This document shows positions 54,130 to 64,000 of a stretch of 64,000 bases of DNA, piece after piece. The stretch is from a virus. How positions within the stretch are numbered: position 1 is the stretch's first letter; each line of letters starts with the position of its first letter. The stretch covers positions 121,266-185,265 of the IMG/VR virus record IMGVR_UViG_3300045960_000114; one strand, 5' to 3'. A program made the position numbers and the translations under genes. The notes below the pieces were generated by a model. That model saw nothing but the letters and a program-made list of their open reading frames with translations. It was not told the DNA's origin and ran no database searches.

Positions 54130-57100
54130 GTGGCAATCATTGGCTCTACTGATCTGGGTGATGGGCGTCGTGCATTATCCGTCGACGTCGATCCCGTTAT
54201 TACGCCGCCAGTTGAGGCGGTAGTCGGCGACCTCGTCGAATACAATGGCCTGTGGTACTACTTCAATGGGTCGATTTGCGTCCCTGAGCTCAATATCCAT
54301 GGTTATCTTCATGCCCCTGGGGGCGCTGATCCGCTGCCCAGTGGTTCCATTGGATCTGGGATGTTGGGCGATGGGGTTGTGCTCTCTGCGAATATCGCTT
54401 CCGGCCAGATTGGTGCGAACCATCTGGCTTCCGGTGTGCTTTCTGATATCGATCTGACGTCGGGTTCAGTTCAGTCTGGGCTACTGGGTAACGGGGCTGT
54501 CGTTTCAGCCAATATCGCTTCTGGGCAGATCGGCGCTTCCCACCTGGCTTCCGGCGTCCTGACTGCGTTCAGCTTCACGTCAGGGATTGTTCAGTCTGGG
54601 CTGCTCGGCAATGGTGCCGTCTTGTCCGGGAACATTGCGTCGGGTCAAGTCTCATCAGCTCATTTTGCAAGCGGTACCATCCTTCCGCCCGCAAGCGGTT
54701 CAATTCATTCCGGAATGCTTGGCAACGGCGCGGTTGTTTCTGGCAGCATTGCATCGGGTCAGATCTCCTCAGCTCACTTTGCGAGCGGCACCATCTTGCC
54801 ACCGGCGAGTGGCTCGATCAAGAGCGGCATGTTGGCAAATGGCGCCGTTGTTTCTGGTTCCATTGCCAGCGGTCAGATCGCTTCGGCTCACTTTGCGAGC
54901 GGCACCATCCTCCCCCCGGCTTCCGGCGCAATAACGAGCGGTATGCTGGGCAATGCGGCAGTCGTTTCGGGAAGTATCGCTTCGGGTCAGATCGGGCTGA
55001 ATCACCTGGCCAGCGGAGTCCTCACGAACGTTTCGTCTGGCTCGATACAGTCTGGTGATCTGGGTGCGGGTTCAGTTCTTAGCGCAAACTTCGCGTCGGG
55101 CCAGATCAGCAGCGCTCATTTCGCTTCGGGAACCATTCTTCCTCCTGCCAGCGGTTCCATCGTCAGTGGAATGCTTGGCAACGGAGCCGTCACTTCCGGC
55201 TCCATAGCGAGTGGCCAGATCTCTTCGGCTCACTTTGCTTCAGGAACCGTGCTCCCGAACAATCTCACAAGCGGCGGTGTTACCAGCGGTGACATTGGAA
55301 ATAGCGCTGTTGTATCTGGTTCGATCGCTTCTGGTCAGATCAGTTCGGCTCACTTTGCTTCCGGTACGATCCTGCCCAACAACATCACCAGCGGCGGTGT
55401 GACGAGCGGGATGCTGGGTAATGGGGCAGTCGTATCTGGTTCCATTGCTTCTGGCTCGGTCGGGTTGTACGCCTTGGCCTCCGGGCTGCTGACAAACCTT
55501 CTTTCCGGTTACGTGACCTCGGGCGACCTGGCTGATGGCGTTGTGTTCAGCTCCAACATCGCCAGTGGGCAGGTATCGTCTGCGCATTTTGCTTCAGGCA
55601 CGCTTCTTCCCAATCAGATCACCAGTGGCGGGATCACCAGCGGCGACCTGGGCAACGCTTCTGTGGTTTCCGGTTCCATTGCCAGCGGTCAGATCTCCAG
55701 CGCTCACTTCGCTTCCGGCACGATCCTTCCGCCGGCCTCCGGCTCTATCAAGAGCGGCATGCTGGCGGATGGGTCTGTGGTCAGCGGGTCGATCGCCTCT
55801 GGCTCGATCGGGCAGTACCAGCTGGCTTCCGGCGTTACAGCCCAAGTCACATCCGGGGCGATCACGTCGGGCGACCTGGGCAATGCTTCCGTCACTTCTG
55901 GAAACATTGCTTCGGGGCAGATCAGCTCGGCACATTTCGCTTCAGGGACGATTCTTCCCCCGGGCAGCGGGTCGATTACCAGCTCAATGCTGGCATCCGG
56001 CACAGTCATTCCATTCACACTGACCTCTGGCATCGTTACCTCTGGCCTGATTGGAAATGGCGCAGTCGTAAGCGGCAGTATTGCGTCTGGGCAGATCTCT
56101 TCGGCGCATTTTGCCAGCGGTACGATCCTGCCGCCGCAGAGCGGGTCGATCACCAGCGGCATGCTCGGCGATGCTGCTGTTCTTTCGGGCTCCATCGGCA
56201 GCGGTCAGATCAGTAAGGAGCACCTGGCTTCCGGCGTCATCCCGCCGCTGATCACCTCAGGCATCGTGGCGTCAGGCGACCTGGATGCTGGCTCTGTTCT
56301 TAGTGGCAACATCGCTTCTGGCCAGATCAGCTCCGCCCATTTCGCTTCTGGTACGATCCTTCCGCCTGGAAGTGGGTCGATCACGAGTTCGATGCTGGCT
56401 TCGGGTACTGTCATCCCGTTCGCCCTGACTTCCGGCATCATCACGTCTGGAATGCTTGGGAATGGATCAGTCGTATCGGGAAGCATCGCCAGCGGCTCGA
56501 TCGGGCCGACGCATCTTGCCTCCGGTGCTGTTCCACCGTCACTGACATCTGGCTTTGTGACGTCCGGTTACTTGGGCGACGGCGCTGTGGTCAGTGGTTC
56601 GATCGCCAGCGGCCAGATCGGCGCCAGCCATCTGGCTTCCGGGGTTCTGTCCAGCTTCACGTTGACTTCAGGTGTGGTACGGTCCGGACACATTGGCGAT
56701 GGCGCCGTGGTCAGTGGCTCGATCGCCAGTGGACAGGTGTCGTCCGCGCATTTTGCCAGCGGTACGATCCTTCCTAATCAGATTACCTCCGGCGGCATTA
56801 CCAGTGGGATGCTGGGCAATGGGTCGGTCGTGTCCGGTTCCGTGGCTTCCGGTTCCATCGGTGCGTCTCATCTGGCATCAGGGACCATTACGGCCTTCTC
56901 GCTTTCGTCTGGCTCTGTCCAATCGGGTCACCTGGGCAACGGGTCGGTTGTTTCGGGCAGCATTGCAAGCGGGCAAGTCAGCAGCGCACATTTTGCTTCG
57001 GGTACGATCCTTCCCAACAACATCACCAGTGGCGGTATCACCTCTGGCATGATTGGGAACGGTGCCACTGCTTCCGCCAACATTGCTTCCGGATTCATCT

Positions 57101-60100
57101 GTTACGGTACGCACTTGCAGTCTGGGGCTGTTGTATCTGCGCATTACGCATCCGGCAGCATCAGTTACTTCAAGATCGCTTCCGGCCAGGTGCAGGCGCA
57201 GACGATCGGTTCGGGTGCAGTCACTTCCGGTAAATACGCCTCTGGTTCAATCTCTGCATTCAAGTTGGCCAGTGGTATTCTTGACTCATCGATCTACCTC
57301 GGCAGCGGCGTGGTCACGTCTGGTGCCATCGCGTCAGGTCAGATCGGCGAGTTCCACCTGGCTTCTGGGCAGCGCATCACGTCCGGGGCGATCGGTTCCG
57401 GTATCCTTGCGAACAACTCCGTGGTATCCGGCTCCATTGCTTCTGGGCAGATTGGCGAGTTCCACCTGGCTTCTGGGCAGCGCATCGCGTCTGGATCGAT
57501 CGGCTCAGGCATCCTTGCAAACAACTCTGTTGTGTCTGGTTCCATTGCCTCAGGGCAGGTGAGCAGCGCTCACTTCGCCTCGGGTACCATTCTCCCGAAC
57601 CAGATCACATCTGGTGGTGTCACGAGTGGCATGCTCGGCAATGGTTCGGTGGTCTCCGGCTCCGTTGCCTCAGGCTCCATTGGCGCTTCCCATCTGGCTT
57701 CAGGGACCATTACGGCTTTCTCGCTATCGTCTGGCTCTGTACAGTCCGGACACATCGGTAACGGTGCTGTGGTCAGCGGAAGTATTGCCAGCGGCCAGAT
57801 CAGCAGCGCGCACTTCGCTTCCGGCACGATCCTTCCCCCTGCTTCGGGTTCGATCACTTCCGGGATGCTGGGCAACTCCTCGATCATGTCGGGAAGTGTT
57901 GCCAGCGGTCAGCTCAGCTGGCCTCACTTCTCCAGCGGTTCCATCACCTCCGGTCATTTCCTGTATAACAATCTGGCCGGTACGGGCATCGAGTACGGTG
58001 GCATTCTCGGCACCAGCGTTGATCCGATGAAGTTCAACATCGGTTCTGGCGCGGGCTGGGTGATCGATAATGTCACTGACCCAGTTCACCCGGTCGTCAC
58101 ATACGTCCAATGGCCATTCATGTCTGGATTGACTGATGACTGGCTGTCTTCGGGTAACCAGACTCAGATCGCCATCACGGCCAGTGGTACGGTTTACCAG
58201 CAAGCTGGCGACCCGTTTACGGTAGCGCAGACGCGCAGTCTCATCTTGCTGGGAAAGACGGTCCATCCGATCGCGGCGTCCGGCATCATTCGAGTCAACA
58301 TTGCGCCTCGCCCGCTAATCAATGCTGCATTGGATTCGGATGACTTGTCGACTGCGTTGGGCATCATCACAGTCAATGGCAGCGTTTATGGACCTAATGG
58401 CGCGAACCTGAACATCGACCGCACGCTTGGCACGCAGTATCGCGTCGGTGGCGGTTATGCGTCTGGTTTGCTTACGCCGAATTTTGTGGTCATGGGCGCG
58501 GCGACTGCGCTGTCGCTCAACTACCGCTACCAGAATGGAATCGGCGGGTTCAACACAGGCGCAACCCGTACGACGATCGATCCAGATAACTACGATGATG
58601 GTGATGGCACGCTGGCGGCAGTTCCGTCTAATCAATGGACTATCCAGCGTATTTACCTGTTCAGCACGGGTGCCACGTATGTCACGTACGGCCAGAAGAC
58701 CTACAACAAGTACGATGACGCGATTGTCGGCCTTCGCACTGAGATGCCGGTCATCGATCCGAATTTCTCTTCTGACGCGGCGTTGCGCTGTTTCCTGATC
58801 GTGCAGCAAGGCACCACCAACCTCACCAATGCCACGTTTGTTGCCGCAGGCAAGCTGGGCGAGATTACTGGCGCCGGCGCCACAACTCTTCCGCTTGGGT
58901 CTGGTTCGGTCACGAGCGGTATGCTGGGCAATGCTGTCGTAGTTAGCAGTTCGATTGCCAGCGGCCAGATTGGTCAGTACCACGTAGCCAGCGGATTCAT
59001 AATCTCGCTGAGAGTTTCCGGTTACCTGACTTCTGGCTACCTTGGGGATGGTGCTGTTGTCAGTGGATCGATTGCCAGCGGCCAGGTCAGCTCGGCCCAC
59101 TTCGCGTCAGGAACGATCCTGCCGCCTGCCAGTGGAAGTATCACCAGCGGAATGCTCGGTAACGGGGCGGTAATCTCCAGTTCGATAGCTTCCGGGCAGA
59201 TCGCAGGTGCTCACTTAGCTGCTGGCGCAGTTTTGAGCGCTAACATTGCCAGCGGCCAGGTCGGCGCTACTCATCTGGCATCTGGCACCGTCTTCTCCTT
59301 GACCTCTGGCATCATACAGTCGGGATACTTGGGTAACCGGTCTGTGGTGTCGGGCAGTATTGGCAGCGGCCAGATCTGGCGGTCACACTTCGCTTCTGGT
59401 CTTCAGTCTGTCTCGCAGTTTGTCACGGTTGCTCAGTCTGGTAATGCGGACTTCTCCACGATTCAGGGCGCCATTGACTCGATCACGGATGCCACGGGCG
59501 TCAAGAACTACGTCGTCATGGTCCACCCAGGTATCTACAGGGAAAGTCCGGTCCTGAAGCCGTACGTCTCGCTTGTTGGAGTATGTCCCCCCAGCGCTTT
59601 CGGGACAAACGGGACGAATGGGAATGTATCCATAGAAGGGTACGTAGGTAGCGGCGTTGTGGTAACACTTTCAGATGATACGCTTATTGCGAATCTGGCG
59701 CTCAATGGGCGTGTTCGAGATGGATACAACAGCGGTGGCGCATTCCTTAATACTGCCAGTGGTACTAAGTTTACGGTTGTCCACGCTCCTGGTGTCACAG
59801 ACGGATACGATGGACAGGTCATTGATAACTGTACGATTACCGCGTACGGAGACGTTGAGGGTACAGGTCATGACTTCTCAGCGATCTTACTTCCGGTATC
59901 CGGATACGCGCTGGCTATACGAAACACGAAAATGTCCCTGTTCGGCTTCCCGGGCGGGAAGATGCGTGGTATTGAGATTCAAGGTGAGGATGCGTCGGTT
60001 GAGCTGACCCACTGTGAAGTTTTGCGCTTCGATGACGCCAGTTCTGGTACGATATTCTACGATCGAGCGATGTCCGGTTATGGTGAGGATTTTATTCAAG

Positions 60101-61986
60101 ATCTATCTTTTGCCAGAGTTCCTCAATCCGGCGCGGTTATGTTCAATACTCCCGGAGCCCTTTGGGTGAAGGAACTGAAACGCAGTCTTGGGGATTTAGA
60201 TCCTTATATCGATCCCTACGTAATTCTTGCCAGCGGGGATCTCATTCGTTTTGATGCAACGAGCCCGGCGTGGGGTATGGGCATCGGCTCTGGCCGCGTA
60301 TTCTCGGGAGCGCTCGGTAACGGTTCTGTTGTTTCCGGGTCGATCGCTTCTGGTCAGATTGCTAGTCCTCACCTGGCCGCGGAAGCAGTTCGTAGTGCAA
60401 ACATTGCCAGTGGGCAGGTGGGCACGTTACACCTTGCCAGTGGGATAGCCATCACCTCCGGTACGATCATCGCGTTCGATCTGGCCGACAATGTGGTGCT
60501 CTCGGCCAACATTGCCAGCGGGCAGGTGGGTGGCTTCCAGCTGGCATCCGGTGGAGTCACCTCGGCGGCCTACGCCTCGGGCTCAGTCTCCACGTTCAAG
60601 CTGGCGCTGGGGGCTGTCACTTCTTCGATCATTGCAAGCGGGCAGGTTGGCACGACGCACATCGGTGCTGGTGCTGTGCGGAGTTCCAACATCGGAAGCG
60701 GGCAGATCAGCAGCGCCCATTTCGCTTCCGGCACGATCATGCCCAACCAGATCACGTCTGGAGGCATCACCAGCGGCATGCTGGGGAACGGGTCGGTCGT
60801 TTCCGGTTCCGTCGCTTCCGGTTCAATCGGCGCTTCCCATCTGGCTTCCGGCACGATCACGGCCTTCTCGCTGTCTTCGGGCTCCGTGCAGTCCGGACAT
60901 CTTGGAAATGGTTCGGTAGTCAGCGGTTCGATCGCCAGCGGCCAGGTATCGTCTGCGCACTTTGCCTCCGGCACCATCCTGCCGCCGGCGTCGGGCTCGA
61001 TCACTTCCGGCATGCTTGGCAACGGGTCCGTGATTTCGAGTTCGATTGCTTCGGGACAGATTGGTCTTACTCATCTCGCGTCCGGTGTGATTCCCACAGG
61101 TAGCCTGTCTTCCGGTTCAGTTACCAGTGGGTATCTCGGCAACGGCTCGGTGGTCAGCGGCTCGATCGCCAGCGGGCAGATCGGTTACGTCCATCTGGCT
61201 TCGGGCACCATCCCTCCGGTATGGCTGACGAAGACGTCGGCTTACACGGCGAACCCCAGGGAAGCCATCGCAGCCGACACGTTGACCATCGGCGCCTGGT
61301 CGCTGACTCTTCCGCCATCGCCAAGCCTTGGCGACTGGGTGAAGATCGCCGACTGCAAGAGCAACTTCGCGAACGCGAACCTTACTCTGCTGCGTAACGG
61401 CTCATTGCTGCAGGGGCTGGCTGAGGACATGACGCTGTCCATCAACAGCCTTGACATCACCTTCGAGTTCGCTGGCGCTACGCTGGGCTGGCAGATCGCG
61501 AACTACCTGACTTCCCCGACGGCCCTCCCGATGCCGGCTGGCGTGGTGGCGGCCAAGGATTTGGGGCAGACCAACTACTGGTCGGGGTCCATCTCCAGGG
61601 AGAACATCATCTACGGTCCGTCGATGAACTTCCTGAGCGGGGCCGCGAACGTCACTTGTCCAGTGCCGCCAAATACTCAAATCTGGCTATCGGAAGTGGG
61701 CTGGATCCAGACGCAGTGCACGCTGGTCAGCGGCAGCTCCATTGCTACACAGCCGACGATCCAGGCAGGCATCTCGGGAACGCTGGCTAAGTATCTGGCG
61801 CCGGTGCAGACGACTTTGCTGCTGGCCTCCGGCAAGCGTGAACGGTTCGCGACGTTGCTGCAGGACGACGCGGAGGTCACGATGGCAGCTGGGTTCGTGT
61901 CAGGCGCGGTGATCGCCAGCGGCGGCGCAGGGCAGCTGTACGCTGGCCGACCGTTCTGGGTGTTCAGAGCTGTGGAGAACCAGTAG
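54130..61986 (+). CDS. Giant repetitive fibre protein with pectin-lyase-like domain
   Basis: A 2618-residue protein from a GTG just after the previous stop. After about 80 residues it is built from dozens of roughly 38-residue repeats with the core SGSIASGQISSAHFASGT and SGMLGNG. Non-repeat inserts lie at about 1277-1587 (a mixed domain) and 1763-2054, where FSTIQGAIDSI and VVMVHPGIYRE...YVSLVGV match pectin-lyase-like beta helices. The last 260 residues contain a common phage-fibre beta domain (LPPSPSLGDWVKIAD). Probably a long tail fibre or host-surface-binding, glycan-degrading appendage. The same peptides are encoded by varied synonymous codons. Confidence 0.88.
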   Translation: MAIIGSTDLGDGRRALSVDVDPVITPPVEAVVGDLVEYNGLWYYFNGSICVPELNIHGYLHAPGGADPLPSGSIGSGMLGDGVVLSANIASGQIGANHLASGVLSDIDLTSGSVQSGLLGNGAVVSANIASGQIGASHLASGVLTAFSFTSGIVQSGLLGNGAVLSGNIASGQVSSAHFASGTILPPASGSIHSGMLGNGAVVSGSIASGQISSAHFASGTILPPASGSIKSGMLANGAVVSGSIASGQIASAHFASGTILPPASGAITSGMLGNAAVVSGSIASGQIGLNHLASGVLTNVSSGSIQSGDLGAGSVLSANFASGQISSAHFASGTILPPASGSIVSGMLGNGAVTSGSIASGQISSAHFASGTVLPNNLTSGGVTSGDIGNSAVVSGSIASGQISSAHFASGTILPNNITSGGVTSGMLGNGAVVSGSIASGSVGLYALASGLLTNLLSGYVTSGDLADGVVFSSNIASGQVSSAHFASGTLLPNQITSGGITSGDLGNASVVSGSIASGQISSAHFASGTILPPASGSIKSGMLADGSVVSGSIASGSIGQYQLASGVTAQVTSGAITSGDLGNASVTSGNIASGQISSAHFASGTILPPGSGSITSSMLASGTVIPFTLTSGIVTSGLIGNGAVVSGSIASGQISSAHFASGTILPPQSGSITSGMLGDAAVLSGSIGSGQISKEHLASGVIPPLITSGIVASGDLDAGSVLSGNIASGQISSAHFASGTILPPGSGSITSSMLASGTVIPFALTSGIITSGMLGNGSVVSGSIASGSIGPTHLASGAVPPSLTSGFVTSGYLGDGAVVSGSIASGQIGASHLASGVLSSFTLTSGVVRSGHIGDGAVVSGSIASGQVSSAHFASGTILPNQITSGGITSGMLGNGSVVSGSVASGSIGASHLASGTITAFSLSSGSVQSGHLGNGSVVSGSIASGQVSSAHFASGTILPNNITSGGITSGMIGNGATASANIASGFICYGTHLQSGAVVSAHYASGSISYFKIASGQVQAQTIGSGAVTSGKYASGSISAFKLASGILDSSIYLGSGVVTSGAIASGQIGEFHLASGQRITSGAIGSGILANNSVVSGSIASGQIGEFHLASGQRIASGSIGSGILANNSVVSGSIASGQVSSAHFASGTILPNQITSGGVTSGMLGNGSVVSGSVASGSIGASHLASGTITAFSLSSGSVQSGHIGNGAVVSGSIASGQISSAHFASGTILPPASGSITSGMLGNSSIMSGSVASGQLSWPHFSSGSITSGHFLYNNLAGTGIEYGGILGTSVDPMKFNIGSGAGWVIDNVTDPVHPVVTYVQWPFMSGLTDDWLSSGNQTQIAITASGTVYQQAGDPFTVAQTRSLILLGKTVHPIAASGIIRVNIAPRPLINAALDSDDLSTALGIITVNGSVYGPNGANLNIDRTLGTQYRVGGGYASGLLTPNFVVMGAATALSLNYRYQNGIGGFNTGATRTTIDPDNYDDGDGTLAAVPSNQWTIQRIYLFSTGATYVTYGQKTYNKYDDAIVGLRTEMPVIDPNFSSDAALRCFLIVQQGTTNLTNATFVAAGKLGEITGAGATTLPLGSGSVTSGMLGNAVVVSSSIASGQIGQYHVASGFIISLRVSGYLTSGYLGDGAVVSGSIASGQVSSAHFASGTILPPASGSITSGMLGNGAVISSSIASGQIAGAHLAAGAVLSANIASGQVGATHLASGTVFSLTSGIIQSGYLGNRSVVSGSIGSGQIWRSHFASGLQSVSQFVTVAQSGNADFSTIQGAIDSITDATGVKNYVVMVHPGIYRESPVLKPYVSLVGVCPPSAFGTNGTNGNVSIEGYVGSGVVVTLSDDTLIANLALNGRVRDGYNSGGAFLNTASGTKFTVVHAPGVTDGYDGQVIDNCTITAYGDVEGTGHDFSAILLPVSGYALAIRNTKMSLFGFPGGKMRGIEIQGEDASVELTHCEVLRFDDASSGTIFYDRAMSGYGEDFIQDLSFARVPQSGAVMFNTPGALWVKELKRSLGDLDPYIDPYVILASGDLIRFDATSPAWGMGIGSGRVFSGALGNGSVVSGSIASGQIASPHLAAEAVRSANIASGQVGTLHLASGIAITSGTIIAFDLADNVVLSANIASGQVGGFQLASGGVTSAAYASGSVSTFKLALGAVTSSIIASGQVGTTHIGAGAVRSSNIGSGQISSAHFASGTIMPNQITSGGITSGMLGNGSVVSGSVASGSIGASHLASGTITAFSLSSGSVQSGHLGNGSVVSGSIASGQVSSAHFASGTILPPASGSITSGMLGNGSVISSSIASGQIGLTHLASGVIPTGSLSSGSVTSGYLGNGSVVSGSIASGQIGYVHLASGTIPPVWLTKTSAYTANPREAIAADTLTIGAWSLTLPPSPSLGDWVKIADCKSNFANANLTLLRNGSLLQGLAEDMTLSINSLDITFEFAGATLGWQIANYLTSPTALPMPAGVVAAKDLGQTNYWSGSISRENIIYGPSMNFLSGAANVTCPVPPNTQIWLSEVGWIQTQCTLVSGSSIATQPTIQAGISGTLAKYLAPVQTTLLLASGKRERFATLLQDDAEVTMAAGFVSGAVIASGGAGQLYAGRPFWVFRAVENQ

Positions 61987-62028
61987 CCATGATCCTGCGT
62001 AATTTGCCGGGCGTAAGGAGGAAGTGAA

Positions 62029-64000
62029 GTGTCTGACATAAAACAGTTTCTCCTGACCACGCCCCCGAGCGGCTCTATTCAGAGTGGCATGCTTGGCGAT
62101 GGCTCGGTCGTCAGTGGCTCTATTGCCGCTGGGGCGGTTGGTCCAGGGGCGCTGGCTTCTGGCGCCGTGGTATCGGGTCGCATTGGCAATGCAGCAGTTG
62201 TATCGGGGTCGATCGCCAGTGGTCAGATCGGTCAGTACCATCTGGCTTCTGGTGTCGGCGGCTCTGCGACGCTGACTTCTGGAGCTGTTCAGTCTGGTCA
62301 GCTCGGCAACGGTGCCGTGGTCAGTGGGTCCATTGCTTCCGGCCAGGTAAGCAGCGCTCACTTTGCGAGCGGTACGATTCTTCCGCCCGCAAGCGGGGCA
62401 ATCGTGTCTGGTATGCTGGGCAATGGCTCTGTGGTTAGCGGTTCGATTGCCAGCGGTCAGATCGGATGGCAGCATCTGCGCTCCGGGCTGCTCAACCTGA
62501 ACTCTGGAATTGGCTACGTGTCGTCCGGCCAGATCGGCTCGGGCCAGGTCAGCAACTTCCATCTGGCCAGCGGTGCGGTCCTGGCCAGCAATTCTGTGGT
62601 CGATACAGCACGGTTCGGTTACTGGCTGGCTTCCGGCGACTTCACGACTCAACGTGCGATGGAGACGCTGGACAAGAAGGGCATCACCGGCGAGCCGATG
62701 GGCTTCCCGAACCAGACCGATTCGCAGCTCGGCAGCGGTGGCGTCCTGTTCGACAACAGCAAGTACACGTTCACGATTCAGCCGAATTCCGGCAGATCGT
62801 CGTTCGATGTCTGGGTGCTTGGCCGGCAGTACATCTTCAGCGGCGCGCAGTCGATCAACATCTCCGGCTCGATCGCTTCTGGTGGCGAGGGGATGTGGTA
62901 TTTCTATTTCGGATCTGGCGGCGTTCTCGTTGCGCAGAGTTCGATTTGGGCGCTCAACGACGGTGCGCCCGCCATGGCTGGCTACTGGAACGCGGCCAGC
63001 GGCCTGATGGACCCGGTCAACGAAGAACGCCACGGCGTGGTGATGCCGTGGGCTGACCATGGGTATGCGCATGATACCTTCGGCATGCGGTACCAGGCTG
63101 GTCTGACGCTGACTGGTACAGTCACGGGAACTGGCGTCGCTGACTCGGATGCTCAGGTTGCGTTGACAGGCGGGTCTCTACACGACGAAGACAATGAAGT
63201 TACGGTCGTCAGCGGTGTCACCGGAACGACGCGCTACGCCCAGACTATTGCGCCAATCGCCAAGCTGCCGATATTCTTCCGAATGGGCTTAAATGGACCA
63301 TGGCGCAGTAAAGTGGCTAACAATTTCCCGCTCTACGAGAACGCTGGCTCGCGTATCAGCTACAACTTGGACACCGCGGGTACGTGGTCAGTTCCGGCGG
63401 CTACCAACGGCAACTATGTCGCCATGTGGATTCTGGGAACCACAGATTACTACGAACCAATTATCGCGGTCATGGGCCAGCGGCAGGATACGTCGTTGCC
63501 GAATGCGGTGGCCAACAACACCTACGAAACCATGGCGCTTGGCACATTCCCGGCCACAGAAACAAAGGTACTCTATCGTCTGATCTTCCAGACAGGCGAC
63601 GGGCCACCAACAAACTTCACCAATACGCCCCATGCGCGTTTAGTGAACATTACGGACTACCGTTCGATCAGCAATGCGCCGAATGGTACTTACGTTGCAA
63701 CGGACCACAACAGTTTGGCTGGTTTGTCCACGTACCCCGCTCATCCGGCTGCTGCGCTGAGCATGGATACGACGGCGTTCAGCGGCACGTTGCTCAATGC
63801 TTCGGGCACGATCCAGGCGGCGTTGAATCAGTTGGATCAGATCGTCATTCGGTCCAGCAACTACGCTTCTGGCTCGATCGGCTCGTTCCCGTTGGGTAAC
63901 GGGGCTGTTCTGAGTGCCAATGTTGGAAGCGGTCAGCTCGCGTTCATTCACATGCGTTCCGGTGCTATCGGTAACCTGGCTTCAGGTTTCGGGGCACTGC
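62029..64000 (+). CDS. Second repetitive fibre protein, 3'-partial
   Basis: GTG at 62029 with AAGGAGGAAG upstream; the frame stays open to the end of the window (about 657 codons). It begins with the same SGSIASGQ repeat, IQSGMLGDG and SSAHFASGT, and has further repeats near 63840-63990. Between them, at about 62600-63800, is a globular strand-rich region that may be the receptor- or carbohydrate-binding part. Clearly a paralogue of the preceding fibre. Confidence 0.88.
   Translation, partial: MSDIKQFLLTTPPSGSIQSGMLGDGSVVSGSIAAGAVGPGALASGAVVSGRIGNAAVVSGSIASGQIGQYHLASGVGGSATLTSGAVQSGQLGNGAVVSGSIASGQVSSAHFASGTILPPASGAIVSGMLGNGSVVSGSIASGQIGWQHLRSGLLNLNSGIGYVSSGQIGSGQVSNFHLASGAVLASNSVVDTARFGYWLASGDFTTQRAMETLDKKGITGEPMGFPNQTDSQLGSGGVLFDNSKYTFTIQPNSGRSSFDVWVLGRQYIFSGAQSINISGSIASGGEGMWYFYFGSGGVLVAQSSIWALNDGAPAMAGYWNAASGLMDPVNEERHGVVMPWADHGYAHDTFGMRYQAGLTLTGTVTGTGVADSDAQVALTGGSLHDEDNEVTVVSGVTGTTRYAQTIAPIAKLPIFFRMGLNGPWRSKVANNFPLYENAGSRISYNLDTAGTWSVPAATNGNYVAMWILGTTDYYEPIIAVMGQRQDTSLPNAVANNTYETMALGTFPATETKVLYRLIFQTGDGPPTNFTNTPHARLVNITDYRSISNAPNGTYVATDHNSLAGLSTYPAHPAAALSMDTTAFSGTLLNASGTIQAALNQLDQIVIRSSNYASGSIGSFPLGNGAVLSANVGSGQLAFIHMRSGAIGNLASGFGAL

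Noticed and set aside
54300-61200. CRISPR array or tandem non-coding repeats
   Set aside because: The periodic sequence is in frame within one continuous gene, repeats vary by synonymous codons and there are no unique spacers.
61900-63072. 390-residue minus-strand open frame
   Set aside because: Antisense to the repetitive fibres; repetitive DNA makes long shadow frames.
54130-64000. Diversity-generating retroelement acting on the fibres
   Set aside because: No reverse transcriptase, template repeat or adenine-biased variable region was seen in the window.
1-64000. Integration or attachment site
   Set aside because: No integrase gene and no convincing att-like repeat were found; a temperate life style cannot be claimed.

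Overview
The window is about 64 kb of a tailed bacteriophage (Caudoviricetes) or a phage-derived contig. I infer this from long runs of short, tightly packed, mostly plus-strand genes with ATGA/GTGA/TAATG stop-start overlaps, strong GGAGG ribosome binding sites, a probable portal protein, very large repetitive fibre proteins, and nucleotide-metabolism genes (class II ribonucleotide reductase, dUTPase). No integrase, plasmid replication gene or bacterial housekeeping operon is visible, and the host cannot be named from the sequence. Sugar kinase and heptosyltransferase-like genes fit a Gram-negative-type surface, but that is inference. The sequence appears GC-rich. Most genes have no recognisable family.

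Layout. 0-3.3 kb: an E2-like protein, a small helical protein, a JAMM/MPN peptidase and an E1/ThiF adenylating enzyme, i.e. a ubiquitin-like conjugation/deconjugation cassette resembling the PRTRC modules of plasmids. 3.3-12.9 kb: about 25 small unknown genes rich in CxxC zinc-ribbon proteins and small lipoproteins, plus a HAD-like phosphatase. 12.9-15.7 kb: gene-poor, with structured-RNA candidates, a Lar-like and an FlbD-like small protein, terminators and the first phage-specific promoter-like motifs. 16.1-17.7 kb: a minus-strand pair, glycosyltransferase plus methyltransferase. 17.7-29.1 kb: more small genes, including a ThiS/MoaD-like beta-grasp protein that could be the missing ubiquitin-like modifier, coiled-coil proteins, an SMR-like membrane protein, an AcrVA2-like protein and a tandem family of paralogues. 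29.1-31.0 kb: a regulated leader and nrdJ. 31-37.8 kb: a HExxH peptidase-like protein, a minus-strand papain-like protein, dUTPase, a cupin and a glycosyltransferase. 37.9-44.1 kb: a DnaQ-like exonuclease, a RuvC-like resolvase, an odd tRNA-like gene, a degenerate RecA-fold protein and an HldE-type sugar kinase. 44.2-64 kb: virion module with the putative portal (carrying a zinc ribbon), a CheY-like receiver, a second papain-like protein, a GT9-like transferase, a methyltransferase, beta-repeat proteins, a 2618-residue fibre and the start of a second fibre running off the end.

How it may work together. nrdJ, dut, the exonuclease and the resolvase serve DNA precursor supply and replication/recombination. 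The two heptosyltransferase-like proteins, the family-2-like transferase, the HldE-like kinase, the cupin and the methyltransferases could build or alter a surface glycan or decorate the virion. The E1, E2, JAMM and ThiS-like proteins are the parts list of a protein-tagging pathway and are the most striking content. Recurrent hairpins with the 12-mer GATTCTGTTAGG and the motif CGTTAG(A/C)ATA mark gene-block boundaries and are candidate phage-specific regulatory signals.
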